A stretch of 20,057 nucleotides of DNA from Anaerolineales bacterium UBA6131 (GTDB lineage Bacteria > Chloroflexota > Anaerolineae > UBA2200), in assembly GCA_002435875.1 (NCBI GenBank), contig DIVN01000019.1, positions 1 to 20,057 on the forward strand, written 5' to 3'. Shown piece by piece: positions 6,957 through 13,844 of the stretch; position 1 is the stretch's first letter; each line of letters begins with the position of its first letter. Below the pieces are notes generated by a model. That model saw only the letters and a program-made list of their open reading frames with translations. It was not told the DNA's origin and searched no databases. Both the position numbers and the translations under genes were made by a program.

Positions 6957-7298
6957 ATGCTGGTGGAAAGGCCGTCACCGGTCACATGGTACGCGGAGAG
7001 CGGACGTCCCGTGAGTGGCAACGATGCGCCTCGGGAGTGGCCGAACCAAGCGCCGGTCATACGCGCCAGTGAGGTCGGCCAATACGCTTTCTGTGCGCGG
7101 AGCTGGTGGCTCAGCAGAGTGCAGCGTCGTGCTTCGGGACACGAGCGCGAGATGAAGTCAGGCAGCGTCGCTCACCATAGGCACGGCCAGATGGTGTTTC
7201 GTTCATCGTTTCTGCGCCGAGCAGGGTACATTCTGCTGTTGGCAGCACTCGTGTTGTGTCTTGCTGGGCTGTACGCGGCCCTGTGGAGTCGTCGATGA
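6957..7298 (+). CDS. N-terminal half of a Cas4-like nuclease with C-terminal membrane helix
   Basis: About 113 residues from ATG 6957; the start is uncertain (TTG 6921, GTG 6924 and GTG 7011 are in frame and none has a strong ribosome site). The core VIRASEVGQYAFCARSWWL (34-52) is the N-terminal signature of Cas4/Dna2-type nucleases: a cysteine (Cys46) that supplies one ligand of the 4Fe-4S 'iron staple', followed by the helix GHEREMKSGSVAHHRHGQ (61-78) carrying the G-x-x-x-H catalytic-site histidine pattern. Instead of continuing to the PD-(D/E)XK core, the protein ends in one membrane helix (about 90-109) and SRR. The expected missing part is encoded 635 bp downstream after the L,D-transpeptidase gene. 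The stop overlaps the next start (ATGA). The cytoplasmic location of the N-terminus is inferred. Confidence 0.72.
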   Translation: MLVERPSPVTWYAESGRPVSGNDAPREWPNQAPVIRASEVGQYAFCARSWWLSRVQRRASGHEREMKSGSVAHHRHGQMVFRSSFLRRAGYILLLAALVLCLAGLYAALWSRR

Positions 7299-7930
7299 AC
7301 CGAAGAACCCTTGTTTTCGCCTTGCTGGCACTGTGTTGTGCCGGTTGTACCTTACAGCCTGCGGTGTCAGAGGCAGTGCCAACGGCCACCCTTGCGCCGA
7401 CGCCCGAGTCTTCTCCGACGCCGACAACTGCGCCGTCCGTCACACCTACAGTCATGGCAACCTCGCTGCCCACCGCGACGGCCATCCCCACACCGACACC
7501 CACCCCGGGACCATGGATGTCCTTTGATCGACTGATTCTGATCGATCAGGACGTGCAAACTATGTATGTCTACGAGCATGGCCAGGAAATCCGGCGCATC
7601 CCCGTAAGCACCGGAAAACCAGACCAGGTCGAGACGATGACGCCGGCCTGGGAAGGGGATGTGGGTCACTTTGTGGGCACGTTCTTTGCCTTTGGCACTT
7701 GGGCGGACGAGGCTTGGTACCTGTTTGAGCATTATGGGTCCATGCTGATTCACAGCGCGCCGTACTTGAAAGAGGACGGTGTCAAGATATACCAGGAAAT
7801 GGATCTGCTGGGCGTCCGTCCTGCCTCTCACGGCTGCATTCGCCTCCCTCCTGAGGAGGCGACTTGGTTTTCCTCCTGGGGCCCGCAGGGAGCACACGTC
7901 ATCATACTGCCCCTGAGCTCGGCTGGCTGA
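7295..7930 (+). CDS. L,D-transpeptidase (YkuD domain), exported and stalk-anchored
   Basis: YkuD enzymes form or remodel L,D-crosslinks in peptidoglycan, or attach proteins to it, outside the membrane. From ATG 7295 (211 residues): basic N-terminus MNRR, hydrophobic segment 6-17 ending in LCCAGC, a lipobox-like site (Cys18) although position -3 is Cys rather than Leu/Val/Ile; a Thr/Pro-rich stalk (about 29-72); then the YkuD domain (about 76-207). The domain shows LILIDQDVQTMYVYEHG (80-96), His153 in LIHSAP and the catalytic SHGCIRL (178-184, Cys181). GGAG (7285-7288) is six bases upstream. The ATGA overlap with the upstream nuclease half and the 2-bp gap to the next gene imply one tightly coupled transcript, which is odd for a cell-wall enzyme between nuclease parts. 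Confidence 0.9.
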   Translation: MNRRTLVFALLALCCAGCTLQPAVSEAVPTATLAPTPESSPTPTTAPSVTPTVMATSLPTATAIPTPTPTPGPWMSFDRLILIDQDVQTMYVYEHGQEIRRIPVSTGKPDQVETMTPAWEGDVGHFVGTFFAFGTWADEAWYLFEHYGSMLIHSAPYLKEDGVKIYQEMDLLGVRPASHGCIRLPPEEATWFSSWGPQGAHVIILPLSSAG

Positions 7931-7932
7931 CG

Positions 7933-8451
7933 ATGCAGTGGGTGCTGGGCGCCATTCTGTGTGGCGTTGCAGGCTTGCTGCTCCTTCTCCTGAGCTCCAG
8001 CCTGAGGGCGCGGGCTGGCCTGCCTCACGGCGAGGTCATCTATTCTGACACTGCAGATTGGCGCCGTTGTGAAAAGACCCTTTTCTCGGCGCGCTGCGCG
8101 CTGGCTGGACGGCCCGACTATGTCGTTCTCGAACGCAAAGGGTATGTGCCGATTGAGGTTAAGCCAGGACGTGTGTTCGCCCAGCCGCAGTGGAGCGATG
8201 TGCTGCAGTTGGCCGCCTATTGCTGCTTGGTCGAGGATGAGTATGGCCGACGTCCGCCACATGGCTACCTGAAGTATCGAGACCGCTTGTTTCGCATTGC
8301 CTACGATAGGCGTCTTGAGAAAGCGCTGCTGACTGTCATCGAGCAAATGCGCGGTGATCTACATGCACCGGATGTGGCAGCGAGCCACAATGAACCGCAG
8401 AGGTGTATGCACTGCGGCTACCGCGCCGCATGTGATCAGCGCCTGGCCTGA
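7933..8451 (+). CDS. C-terminal half of a Cas4-like PD-(D/E)XK nuclease with N-terminal membrane helix
   Basis: 172 residues from ATG 7933. A membrane helix (about 2-22, LGAILCGVAGLLLLLL) is followed by the nuclease core: GRPDYVV (59-65, Asp62), PIEVKPGR (73-80, Glu75 and Lys77), and WSDVLQLAAY (87-96, with the Q-x-x-x-Y pattern). These are the Asp, E-x-K and Gln of RecB/Cas4 nucleases. The C-terminus has CMHCGYRAAC (158-167), i.e. C-x2-C-x5-C, the three-cysteine part of the 4Fe-4S cluster in Cas4 and AddB. The fourth cysteine and N-terminal helix are missing here but are present in the product of 6957-7298. Separate it is not a complete nuclease; together the two supply all motifs. Start chosen because the gene begins 2 bp after the transpeptidase stop; no strong Shine-Dalgarno, so translational coupling is likely. 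Confidence 0.8.
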   Translation: MQWVLGAILCGVAGLLLLLLSSSLRARAGLPHGEVIYSDTADWRRCEKTLFSARCALAGRPDYVVLERKGYVPIEVKPGRVFAQPQWSDVLQLAAYCCLVEDEYGRRPPHGYLKYRDRLFRIAYDRRLEKALLTVIEQMRGDLHAPDVAASHNEPQRCMHCGYRAACDQRLA

Positions 8452-8606
8452 GAAGGATCGTTGCTGCCCGGGCATGTACCTCAGACACGCGGGCTGGTTG
8501 TGGCAAGGCTGACTTGATGGCACGTCGTTGATACCGGAGCACTGGGTTCGGGCGTGACCATCTGGCGACTGATCGGACATCGATAGCGAAGGATAGGCAG
8601 AGACCT

Positions 8607-9428
8607 ATGAAACGGTATGGGCTCGTGTACCACCCCAAGATCGCGGAAGCGGCTGGCCTGACCAGGGAAGCACGCGAACAATTGGTTTCCATGGGTGCAG
8701 AGGTCTGGTCGGCCTCAGCGTATGACGAAGAAGCTCTTGATCGGCAGGCCACAGAGTCCGATATCGTCATCACGTTCGGCGGAGACGGAACCATTGTCAG
8801 AACCGCTCGCTTTGGCGCCAGCCGCAACCTGGCTATCCTGGGTGTGAACCTGGGCCGTCTTGGCTTTCTGAGCGAGATGCAGCCCTGGGAGCTGCCCGAC
8901 AAGCTTGAGGCATTGGTCAAGGGTGAGTATTGGCTAGAGTCGCGCATGATGCTGCACGCCAATGTGGAGCGCGAGGGCAAGGTGATTCACGCGTTTGAGG
9001 CCGTGAACGATGTCGTAGTATGCCGTGGCATGGGAGCGCGCATTGTGCGCGTCGGGGCCTACATCGATGGGCAGCTATTGACGCAGTATGCCGCGGACGG
9101 TGTCATCGTCGCGACACCAACCGGGTCGACGGCCTATTCTCTTGCTGCGGGAGGGCCGATTGTTGACCCTCGCCTGAATGATATGGTAGTTACGCCCATC
9201 GCACCCCACTTGAGTGTCGCCAGCGCGCTGGTGTTGCCAGCCAGTACCACAGTGCGCCTGGAGTTGAGTACTGACCACGAGGCTACTTGTACCGTGGATG
9301 GGCAAATCGACGCGGTATTGCAGAACGGAGACGTGACTGAAGTCACCGAGAGCTCACGGGTTTGCCGCTTTGTTCGTTTGGGCGAGTCTGGGCGCTTCTA
9401 TCGCACCCTTCTTGCACGGCTCAAGTAG
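8607..9428 (+). CDS. nadK: NAD kinase
   Basis: NAD kinase phosphorylates NAD to NADP in the cytoplasm with ATP or polyphosphate. The 273 residues show the family motifs in order: GGDGT (58-62), NLGRLGFLSE (81-90), AVNDVVV (132-138, the N-(E/D) motif, here Asp rather than the commoner Glu), DGVIVATPTGSTAYSLAAGG (164-183, described by position), and the C-terminal CTVDGQ (228-233). ATG 8607 is favoured by alignment of MKRYGLVYHPK with family N-termini; the ribosome site is weak (GAAGGA at 8588-8593, far). nadK upstream of recN is a conserved order in many bacteria (often with argR between, absent here). The 155 bp upstream hold no gene I can see. Confidence 0.93.
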   Translation: MKRYGLVYHPKIAEAAGLTREAREQLVSMGAEVWSASAYDEEALDRQATESDIVITFGGDGTIVRTARFGASRNLAILGVNLGRLGFLSEMQPWELPDKLEALVKGEYWLESRMMLHANVEREGKVIHAFEAVNDVVVCRGMGARIVRVGAYIDGQLLTQYAADGVIVATPTGSTAYSLAAGGPIVDPRLNDMVVTPIAPHLSVASALVLPASTTVRLELSTDHEATCTVDGQIDAVLQNGDVTEVTESSRVCRFVRLGESGRFYRTLLARLK

Positions 9429-9485
9429 GTGGTCAAGAGGTACGCAATCGTCGCATCGAAGCGGGTGTCGACACGACGCAGATGA

Positions 9486-9501
9486 AACGCGCAGATGCGT
9501 T
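9486..9501. other. Small inverted repeat before recN
   Basis: AACGC (9486-9490) and GCGTT (9497-9501) form a 5-bp stem with loop GCAGAT about 32 bp before the recN ribosome site. No LexA-type operator is visible. Significance doubtful. Confidence 0.2.
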
Positions 9502-9532
9502 GACTACCTGACACCTCGGACGGCGCTTGGTT

Positions 9533-9540
9533 GAGGAGGT
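9533..9540 (+). promoter_or_regulatory. Shine-Dalgarno that sets the recN start
   Basis: GAGGAGGT at 9533-9540 lies five bases (from GGAGG) before TTG 9545. The upstream in-frame TTG 9527 precedes this site and would translate through it, so 9545 is preferred. Confidence 0.7.
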
Positions 9541-9544
9541 TGCC

Positions 9545-11281
9545 TTGCTGTCGGAGTTGACGATCTCGAACCTGGCGATCATCGATCAGCTGCGGCTCTC
9601 TTTCGTGCCTGGCCTCAATGTGCTTACCGGAGAAACTGGCGCAGGCAAGTCGATCATCATTGATGCTGTGAGCAGCCTGCTTGGCGGACGCGCCGACGCC
9701 ACTTTGATTCGCGCTGGGACAGACACGGCACGTATTGAAGGAGTATTCTGTCTAGCGCCTTCTGTTTGGGACGAGCTCGCACCTCAGCTTGAGGAACAAG
9801 GAATCGAGCAGGCCGACGTGCTGGTTCTCACTCGTGAGATCAAGGCCAATGGGCACAATGTCTGCCGGATCAATGGACAGGCGGTTACCCTCGCGGCCTT
9901 CGGTCAGCTCGGCCAGAACCTCATCGACATTCACGGCCAGGGTGAGCACCTTTCTCTGCTCAAGGTTAGGGAGCACCTTGGGTTCCTGGATCGCTTTGCC
10001 GGCCTGTCGGAGGAGCGCACTGCAGTTGCTGGTGGAGTCTCGGCCCTGCGCCGAGTGCGGCGTGACCTGCAGAGCTTGCGTCAAGATGAACGGGAGCTGG
10101 CCAGAAAGGTAGATCTGCTTCAGTACCAACTGCACGAGATTGAGGATGCTGCGCTGGACGGTGGGGAGGAGGAGCGGCTGCTTGCGGAACGCAACGTGCT
10201 GCTCAACGCCGAGCGCCTGACTCAGCTGGCTGATGGGGTTTACCAGCAGCTTGGAGGGGGTGACGAGACGCAGCGCGCTGTTGCGGACATGCTGGCCGCT
10301 GTCACCCATGACATGCATGAGCTGGAGAGGCTGGACCCCAGGGTCAGCGGACAGCGTCAAACGCTCGAAGAGATCTCATACCAGATTGACGATGTCACCC
10401 GTTACATACGTGCTTACCGCGACGGGGTTGAATACAATCCCGTGCGTCTGGCTGCGGTGGAGGAACGGCTGGCCCTCTTGCACAGCCTCAAACGCAAGTA
10501 CGGCTCTACCGTTGATGATATCTTGCGTTTCCTTGCCAAAGCCGCGGCAGAACTTGAGGGGATCACGCACCAGGAGGAGCGGCTGGCAGAACTGGAGGCC
10601 GAGGAGACTCGCCTGGTGCAGCAAGTCGGCGAGTTGGCAAGAAGCCTGTCGGAGCGTCGGCAGACGGCCATAGCCAGCCTGGCAGCTGCAGTTGAGGAAG
10701 AGCTTGGGCACCTGAGCATGCAACGAGCCCAGTTTATGGTCGATGTCCAACAGACCGAATCCGACGAAGGGCTCTTGGTGGGTACCCGAAGGCTGGAGTT
10801 CGATGAGACCGGTGTTGACCGCGTCGAGTTCCTGATCTCGCCCAACCTGGGTGAGCCCCCGAAGCCGATGGTCAAAATTGCTTCCGGTGGAGAGACTTCG
10901 CGATTGATGCTGGCACTGAAGACAGTCTTGGCAACGGCCGACCCGGTGCCGACGCTGATTTTTGACGAAATCGACCAGGGCATTGGCGGCCGCACCGGCG
11001 GGGTCGTCGGCCGCAAGCTCTGGGACCTTACGGCGGCCCATCAGGTCTTGTGCGTGACCCACTTGCCCCAGCTTGCCTGTTACGCTGATCAGCATCTCCA
11101 GGTTGACAAGGTGGTGCAGGAGGGGCGTACCACAACGCAGGTAAAAGTGCTGGACGAGGATGGCCGCATAGCGGAGCTTTCTGCGATGATCGGAGGGCCA
11201 CCAGGCTCCGCGCGCGACGATAGCGCGCGTGAGATGTACCACGAGACTATCGAGATCAAGAAGCGCGCCAGGGCCGACTAA
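9545..11281 (+). CDS. recN: DNA repair protein RecN
   Basis: RecN is an SMC-like ATPase that binds double-strand break ends and assists RecA-mediated repair. From TTG 9545 (578 residues, normal length): N-terminal ATPase half with LSELTISNLAIID (2-14) and Walker A GETGAGKS (29-36); a Q-loop/INGQ region; a long central coiled coil (about 155-370, rich in Glu/Arg/Leu heptads with an interruption near the middle); the ABC signature SGGETSR (447-453); Walker B LIFDE with Asp474-Glu475; then DQGIGGRTGG and VTHLPQLA with the switch His. All ATPase motifs look intact. It follows nadK by 116 bp and converges on galT with about 38 bp between stops. Confidence 0.96.
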   Translation: MLSELTISNLAIIDQLRLSFVPGLNVLTGETGAGKSIIIDAVSSLLGGRADATLIRAGTDTARIEGVFCLAPSVWDELAPQLEEQGIEQADVLVLTREIKANGHNVCRINGQAVTLAAFGQLGQNLIDIHGQGEHLSLLKVREHLGFLDRFAGLSEERTAVAGGVSALRRVRRDLQSLRQDERELARKVDLLQYQLHEIEDAALDGGEEERLLAERNVLLNAERLTQLADGVYQQLGGGDETQRAVADMLAAVTHDMHELERLDPRVSGQRQTLEEISYQIDDVTRYIRAYRDGVEYNPVRLAAVEERLALLHSLKRKYGSTVDDILRFLAKAAAELEGITHQEERLAELEAEETRLVQQVGELARSLSERRQTAIASLAAAVEEELGHLSMQRAQFMVDVQQTESDEGLLVGTRRLEFDETGVDRVEFLISPNLGEPPKPMVKIASGGETSRLMLALKTVLATADPVPTLIFDEIDQGIGGRTGGVVGRKLWDLTAAHQVLCVTHLPQLACYADQHLQVDKVVQEGRTTTQVKVLDEDGRIAELSAMIGGPPGSARDDSAREMYHETIEIKKRARAD

Positions 11282-11319
11282 CTCAACCTGCCTGCGCCGG
11301 GCTTGCGGCGGTGGGCGGT

Positions 11320-12366
11320 TTACAGGCTGCGTGCGGCCTGTCGCAGCATCTCGGCGGCTGTCTCAGACGTGAGGTCGCGTTGCGGCTGGGCGAGCATTTC
11401 GTAGCCAACCAGGAACTTTCTCACGCTGGCCGATCTAAGCAGTGGCGGGTAATAGTGCGCGTGCAGGTGCCAGGCGGGATGTCGCGCGCTATCGCATGGT
11501 TGTTGGTGAAAGCCCATCGAGTACGGAAACGGCACCCCGAATAGGTTGTCATAACACCGCGTCAGCCAGCTCAGCATCTGTGCCAGGTCGCCGCGCTCTG
11601 TCGGCCGCAGGTGTGAGACGCTGGGGATGTGCCTCTTGCTCAGGACCAAAGTTTCAAACGGCCAGGTGGCCCAAAAGGGCACGACGGTGACAAAGCTGGT
11701 GTTTTCCAACACAAGCCGCTCGCCAATGCCTCTCTCCATCTCAAGATAGTTGCACAGCATGCACTGCCCCGACTCCTGCAAGTACTCTTCTTGCGCAGTA
11801 CCCTCTTTGCGTAGTTCATTGGGTACACTCTCATTCGCCCAGATTTGGCCATGCGGGTGCGGGTTCGAGGCGCCCATTGTCTCGCCACGATTCTCAAAGA
11901 TCGTGATTGCGTTGATAAATTGCAGTTCCGCCAGCTGCGAATACTGCTGACACCATACGTCTACGACCGTATGGATTTCTGCCACGGAGAGCTCTGCCAT
12001 GCTCAGGTCGTGGCGGGGTGAGAAGCAGACCACGCGACAGATGCCGCGCTCGGGATGGCTGACCAGCAGGGGCGACTGCCGAGGTGCGCTGTCGGGCAGC
12101 CCCGCTGTCGCGGGCAGCATGGCGGGAAAGTCATTGTCAAACACATAGGCTCCCTCATACTGCGGATTCTGTGCCCCGCTCATGCGACGGTTGCCAGGGC
12201 AGAGGTAACACTGTGGATCGTATTCCATGCGCCTTTCGGGCGGCGCGGGCTCGACTTGCCCAATCCACGGGCGCTGTGTGCGCTGGGGCGATACGAGGAC
12301 CCACTCTCTGGTCAGCGGATTGTAGCGCCGGTGTGCTCCAGCGATGGCTTGAGGGTCAACGGTCAT
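11320..12366 (-). CDS. galT: Galactose-1-phosphate uridylyltransferase
   Basis: GalT transfers UMP between UDP-glucose and galactose 1-phosphate in the Leloir pathway. The 348 residues (E. coli-type class I length) show R-YNPLTREWVLVSP (13-26), the zinc-site pair CYLC (53-56), FENRGETMGASNPHPHGQIW (157-176, by position) with His170 and nucleophile His172, RHIPS near 245-249, HLHAHYYPP (300-308) and FLVGYEM (318-324). The start ATG 12366 has GGAGG five bases upstream; the longer reading frame upstream has no such site and would extend over the promoter. It lies downstream of the sugar ABC operon on the same strand but separated by about 500 bp and a terminator. This suggests that galactose or a galactoside is a product of the imported sugar; that link is inference. 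Confidence 0.93.
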   Translation of the reverse strand: MTVDPQAIAGAHRRYNPLTREWVLVSPQRTQRPWIGQVEPAPPERRMEYDPQCYLCPGNRRMSGAQNPQYEGAYVFDNDFPAMLPATAGLPDSAPRQSPLLVSHPERGICRVVCFSPRHDLSMAELSVAEIHTVVDVWCQQYSQLAELQFINAITIFENRGETMGASNPHPHGQIWANESVPNELRKEGTAQEEYLQESGQCMLCNYLEMERGIGERLVLENTSFVTVVPFWATWPFETLVLSKRHIPSVSHLRPTERGDLAQMLSWLTRCYDNLFGVPFPYSMGFHQQPCDSARHPAWHLHAHYYPPLLRSASVRKFLVGYEMLAQPQRDLTSETAAEMLRQAARSL

Positions 12367-12394
12367 GCGAACCTCCGAAGTCGGTGCTGTGCCC

Positions 12395-12423
12395 ATTATA
12401 CGAAGCTCGGCGCGGCTTGCCAC
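12395..12423 (-). promoter_or_regulatory. galT promoter
   Basis: On the minus strand a consensus TATAAT (12400-12395) lies about 30 bp from the start. At 17 bp spacing the -35 is only GTGGCA; at 16 bp it is TGGCAA. The strong -10 makes the call reasonable, the -35 is poor. Confidence 0.4.
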
Positions 12424-12865
12424 AGCTCCAAGCCTGAGCACGTCCCTGATGATGAAGAACCTCTAGGTCGTCCATGTGGACCATGCCCTGAGGTGAAACA
12501 CTTTACTCTTGCTGAAGCCTCCAGGACCGAGCTGAAGGCGATCGGCGGTCGGCCATCCATGACGTATGCACCGTGCATGGCGCCTGGCAGCGGGCAGACG
12601 GTCATCTTCGTCACAGTCGATCGGCAGGCGTTCCACAGCGCGCAGCTGCAGGACTCCTGCCGCGGTGGCTGCCACCGTGACCCCGGCGGGTACAGCACGA
12701 GGATCGAACGCTTAAGGCATCTTCTGCAAAGGTGTCCAATGGGTTGCCGACAGCGGACGCCGCCGGCAGCCACTGTGGCACACACATCCAGGCCCAAGCC
12801 AGCTCGGGGGTGGAACCCAGTATAGTCGCCCCTTGCGACCAACTGCAAAAGCCATGCTCCGAAAC
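12424..12865. other. Intergenic stretch without a recognisable gene
   Basis: Several reading frames are open here on both strands, but none has a convincing ribosome site, none gives a protein family I recognise, and their residue content (rich in Arg, Cys, Trp, Ser, Gly) looks like chance translation of GC-rich DNA. It could contain a decayed gene; I cannot name one. Confidence 0.4.
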
Positions 12866-12898
12866 CAAGAGACTCCGCCTGATCTTGAGGGCGGAATC
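12866..12898 (-). terminator. Terminator of the sugar ABC operon
   Basis: On the minus strand GATTCCGCC (12898-12890) pairs with GGCGGAGTC (12879-12871), a 9-bp stem closed throughout with one U-G wobble, followed by TCTCTTGGTTTC. Read on the plus strand the same position is a C-A mismatch, which supports a minus-strand terminator. It begins about 47 bp after the MalG-type permease stop. Confidence 0.65.
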
Positions 12899-12944
12899 TC
12901 TTGTGTGGAGGAGGCGAGCGGCTCGCAGCAGGTTGGCTTTCCGG

Positions 12945-13844
12945 CTATCCTTTCACTCCCCCCAGGGTCAGTCCGGAGACGAGATACTTCTGCAGCAGGA
13001 AGAACAGGATCAGGATGGGGATGCTCATGACTATGGACATGGCCGCGAACTCTGACCACGGCGTTGCGAACTGCCCCTGCATGGCACGCAGAGCCATAGC
13101 CAGCGTGAAGCGCTTGGGGTCCTCGAGGAAGCTCCACGCCAGGATGAACTCGGTCCAACCGGTCATGAAGCTGTTGAGCACAGTCACCGCCAGCGCTGGC
13201 ACCGCGAGTGGGAGGATGATCTTGGTGAAGGTGGTGAACGTGCCCGCACCGTCGATCAAGGCTGCCTCTTCGAGCTCCTTGGGGATTGTATCAAAGTAGC
13301 CCTTGAGCGTCCACACCGCAAAAGGCAAGAAACCCGACGAGTACGCCAGCACGAGGCCAAACAACTGCGCACGCAACGGCTCCCCGCCAATCTTGATCTG
13401 ACTGAGCAGCACATACAGTGGCGCCAATAGGCCGCTGGTGGGCAGCATGATCAGCACAATGAACCCTAGCAGCCCTGCCTGCCGCCCGATGAAGCGAAAA
13501 CGCGAAAAGGCGTAGGCAGCCGTTGTTCCCGTGACCACAGCCACTAGGCTGGAACCCATGGCGACAAACAGGCTGTTCTTGAGCAGCCCAGAGAAGCGCA
13601 TGCATGTGGACGGATCTGCCGGGTTGGTGCACAGCAGGTTGAATGGGCCGAAGAGCACCTTCCGAAAGGCATCTAGAGTCGCGCCCGGCGGGATCAAGGT
13701 CAGGGAAAGCGGCTTGTCGATGTTGCGCGGATCCACAGCCAGCGATATGATCCACAGAACCGGGAAAAGTACGATAGCCGTGATCAGCAGGAGAAAGGCT
13801 TGCAGCGCAATCTGGCGCAAAATGGCCCTGTTTCGCTTACTCAT
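12945..13844 (-). CDS. Sugar ABC transporter permease, MalG type
   Basis: A 299-residue inner-membrane permease of the CUT1 family. About six membrane helices are visible (roughly 14-36, 93-115, 124-147, 160-182, 212-230, 266-287). The EAA loop that contacts the ATPase is at about 189-211 (KELEEAALIDGAG...). The loop between helices 1 and 2 (about 38-90) carries a two-Cys insert (Cys72, Cys81). The start ATG overlaps the last codons of the MalF-type gene by eight bases (ATGAGTAA), with GGAGG four bases upstream, giving translational coupling. It pairs with the adjacent permease; substrate is set by the binding protein. No MalK/MsmX-like ATPase is encoded here, so one must be shared from elsewhere. 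Confidence 0.92.
   Translation of the reverse strand: MSKRNRAILRQIALQAFLLLITAIVLFPVLWIISLAVDPRNIDKPLSLTLIPPGATLDAFRKVLFGPFNLLCTNPADPSTCMRFSGLLKNSLFVAMGSSLVAVVTGTTAAYAFSRFRFIGRQAGLLGFIVLIMLPTSGLLAPLYVLLSQIKIGGEPLRAQLFGLVLAYSSGFLPFAVWTLKGYFDTIPKELEEAALIDGAGTFTTFTKIILPLAVPALAVTVLNSFMTGWTEFILAWSFLEDPKRFTLAMALRAMQGQFATPWSEFAAMSIVMSIPILILFFLLQKYLVSGLTLGGVKG

Noticed and set aside
6957..8451. CRISPR-Cas locus suggested by Cas4-like motifs
   Set aside because: No repeat-spacer array and no cas1, cas2 or effector gene is present in the window; the similarity is to the general Cas4/Dna2 nuclease fold.
9429..9532. SOS (LexA) box before recN
   Set aside because: I see no CTGT-N8-ACAG or GAAC-N4-GTTC type site; only a short 5-bp inverted repeat.
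10376..11242. 288-residue frame antisense to recN
   Set aside because: Recn motifs on the plus strand are complete; the antisense frame is open by codon bias of the real gene.
12396..12848. 150-residue minus-strand frame upstream of galT
   Set aside because: It would run across the galT promoter, has no ribosome site and gives an Arg/Cys/Ser-rich product I cannot relate to any family.
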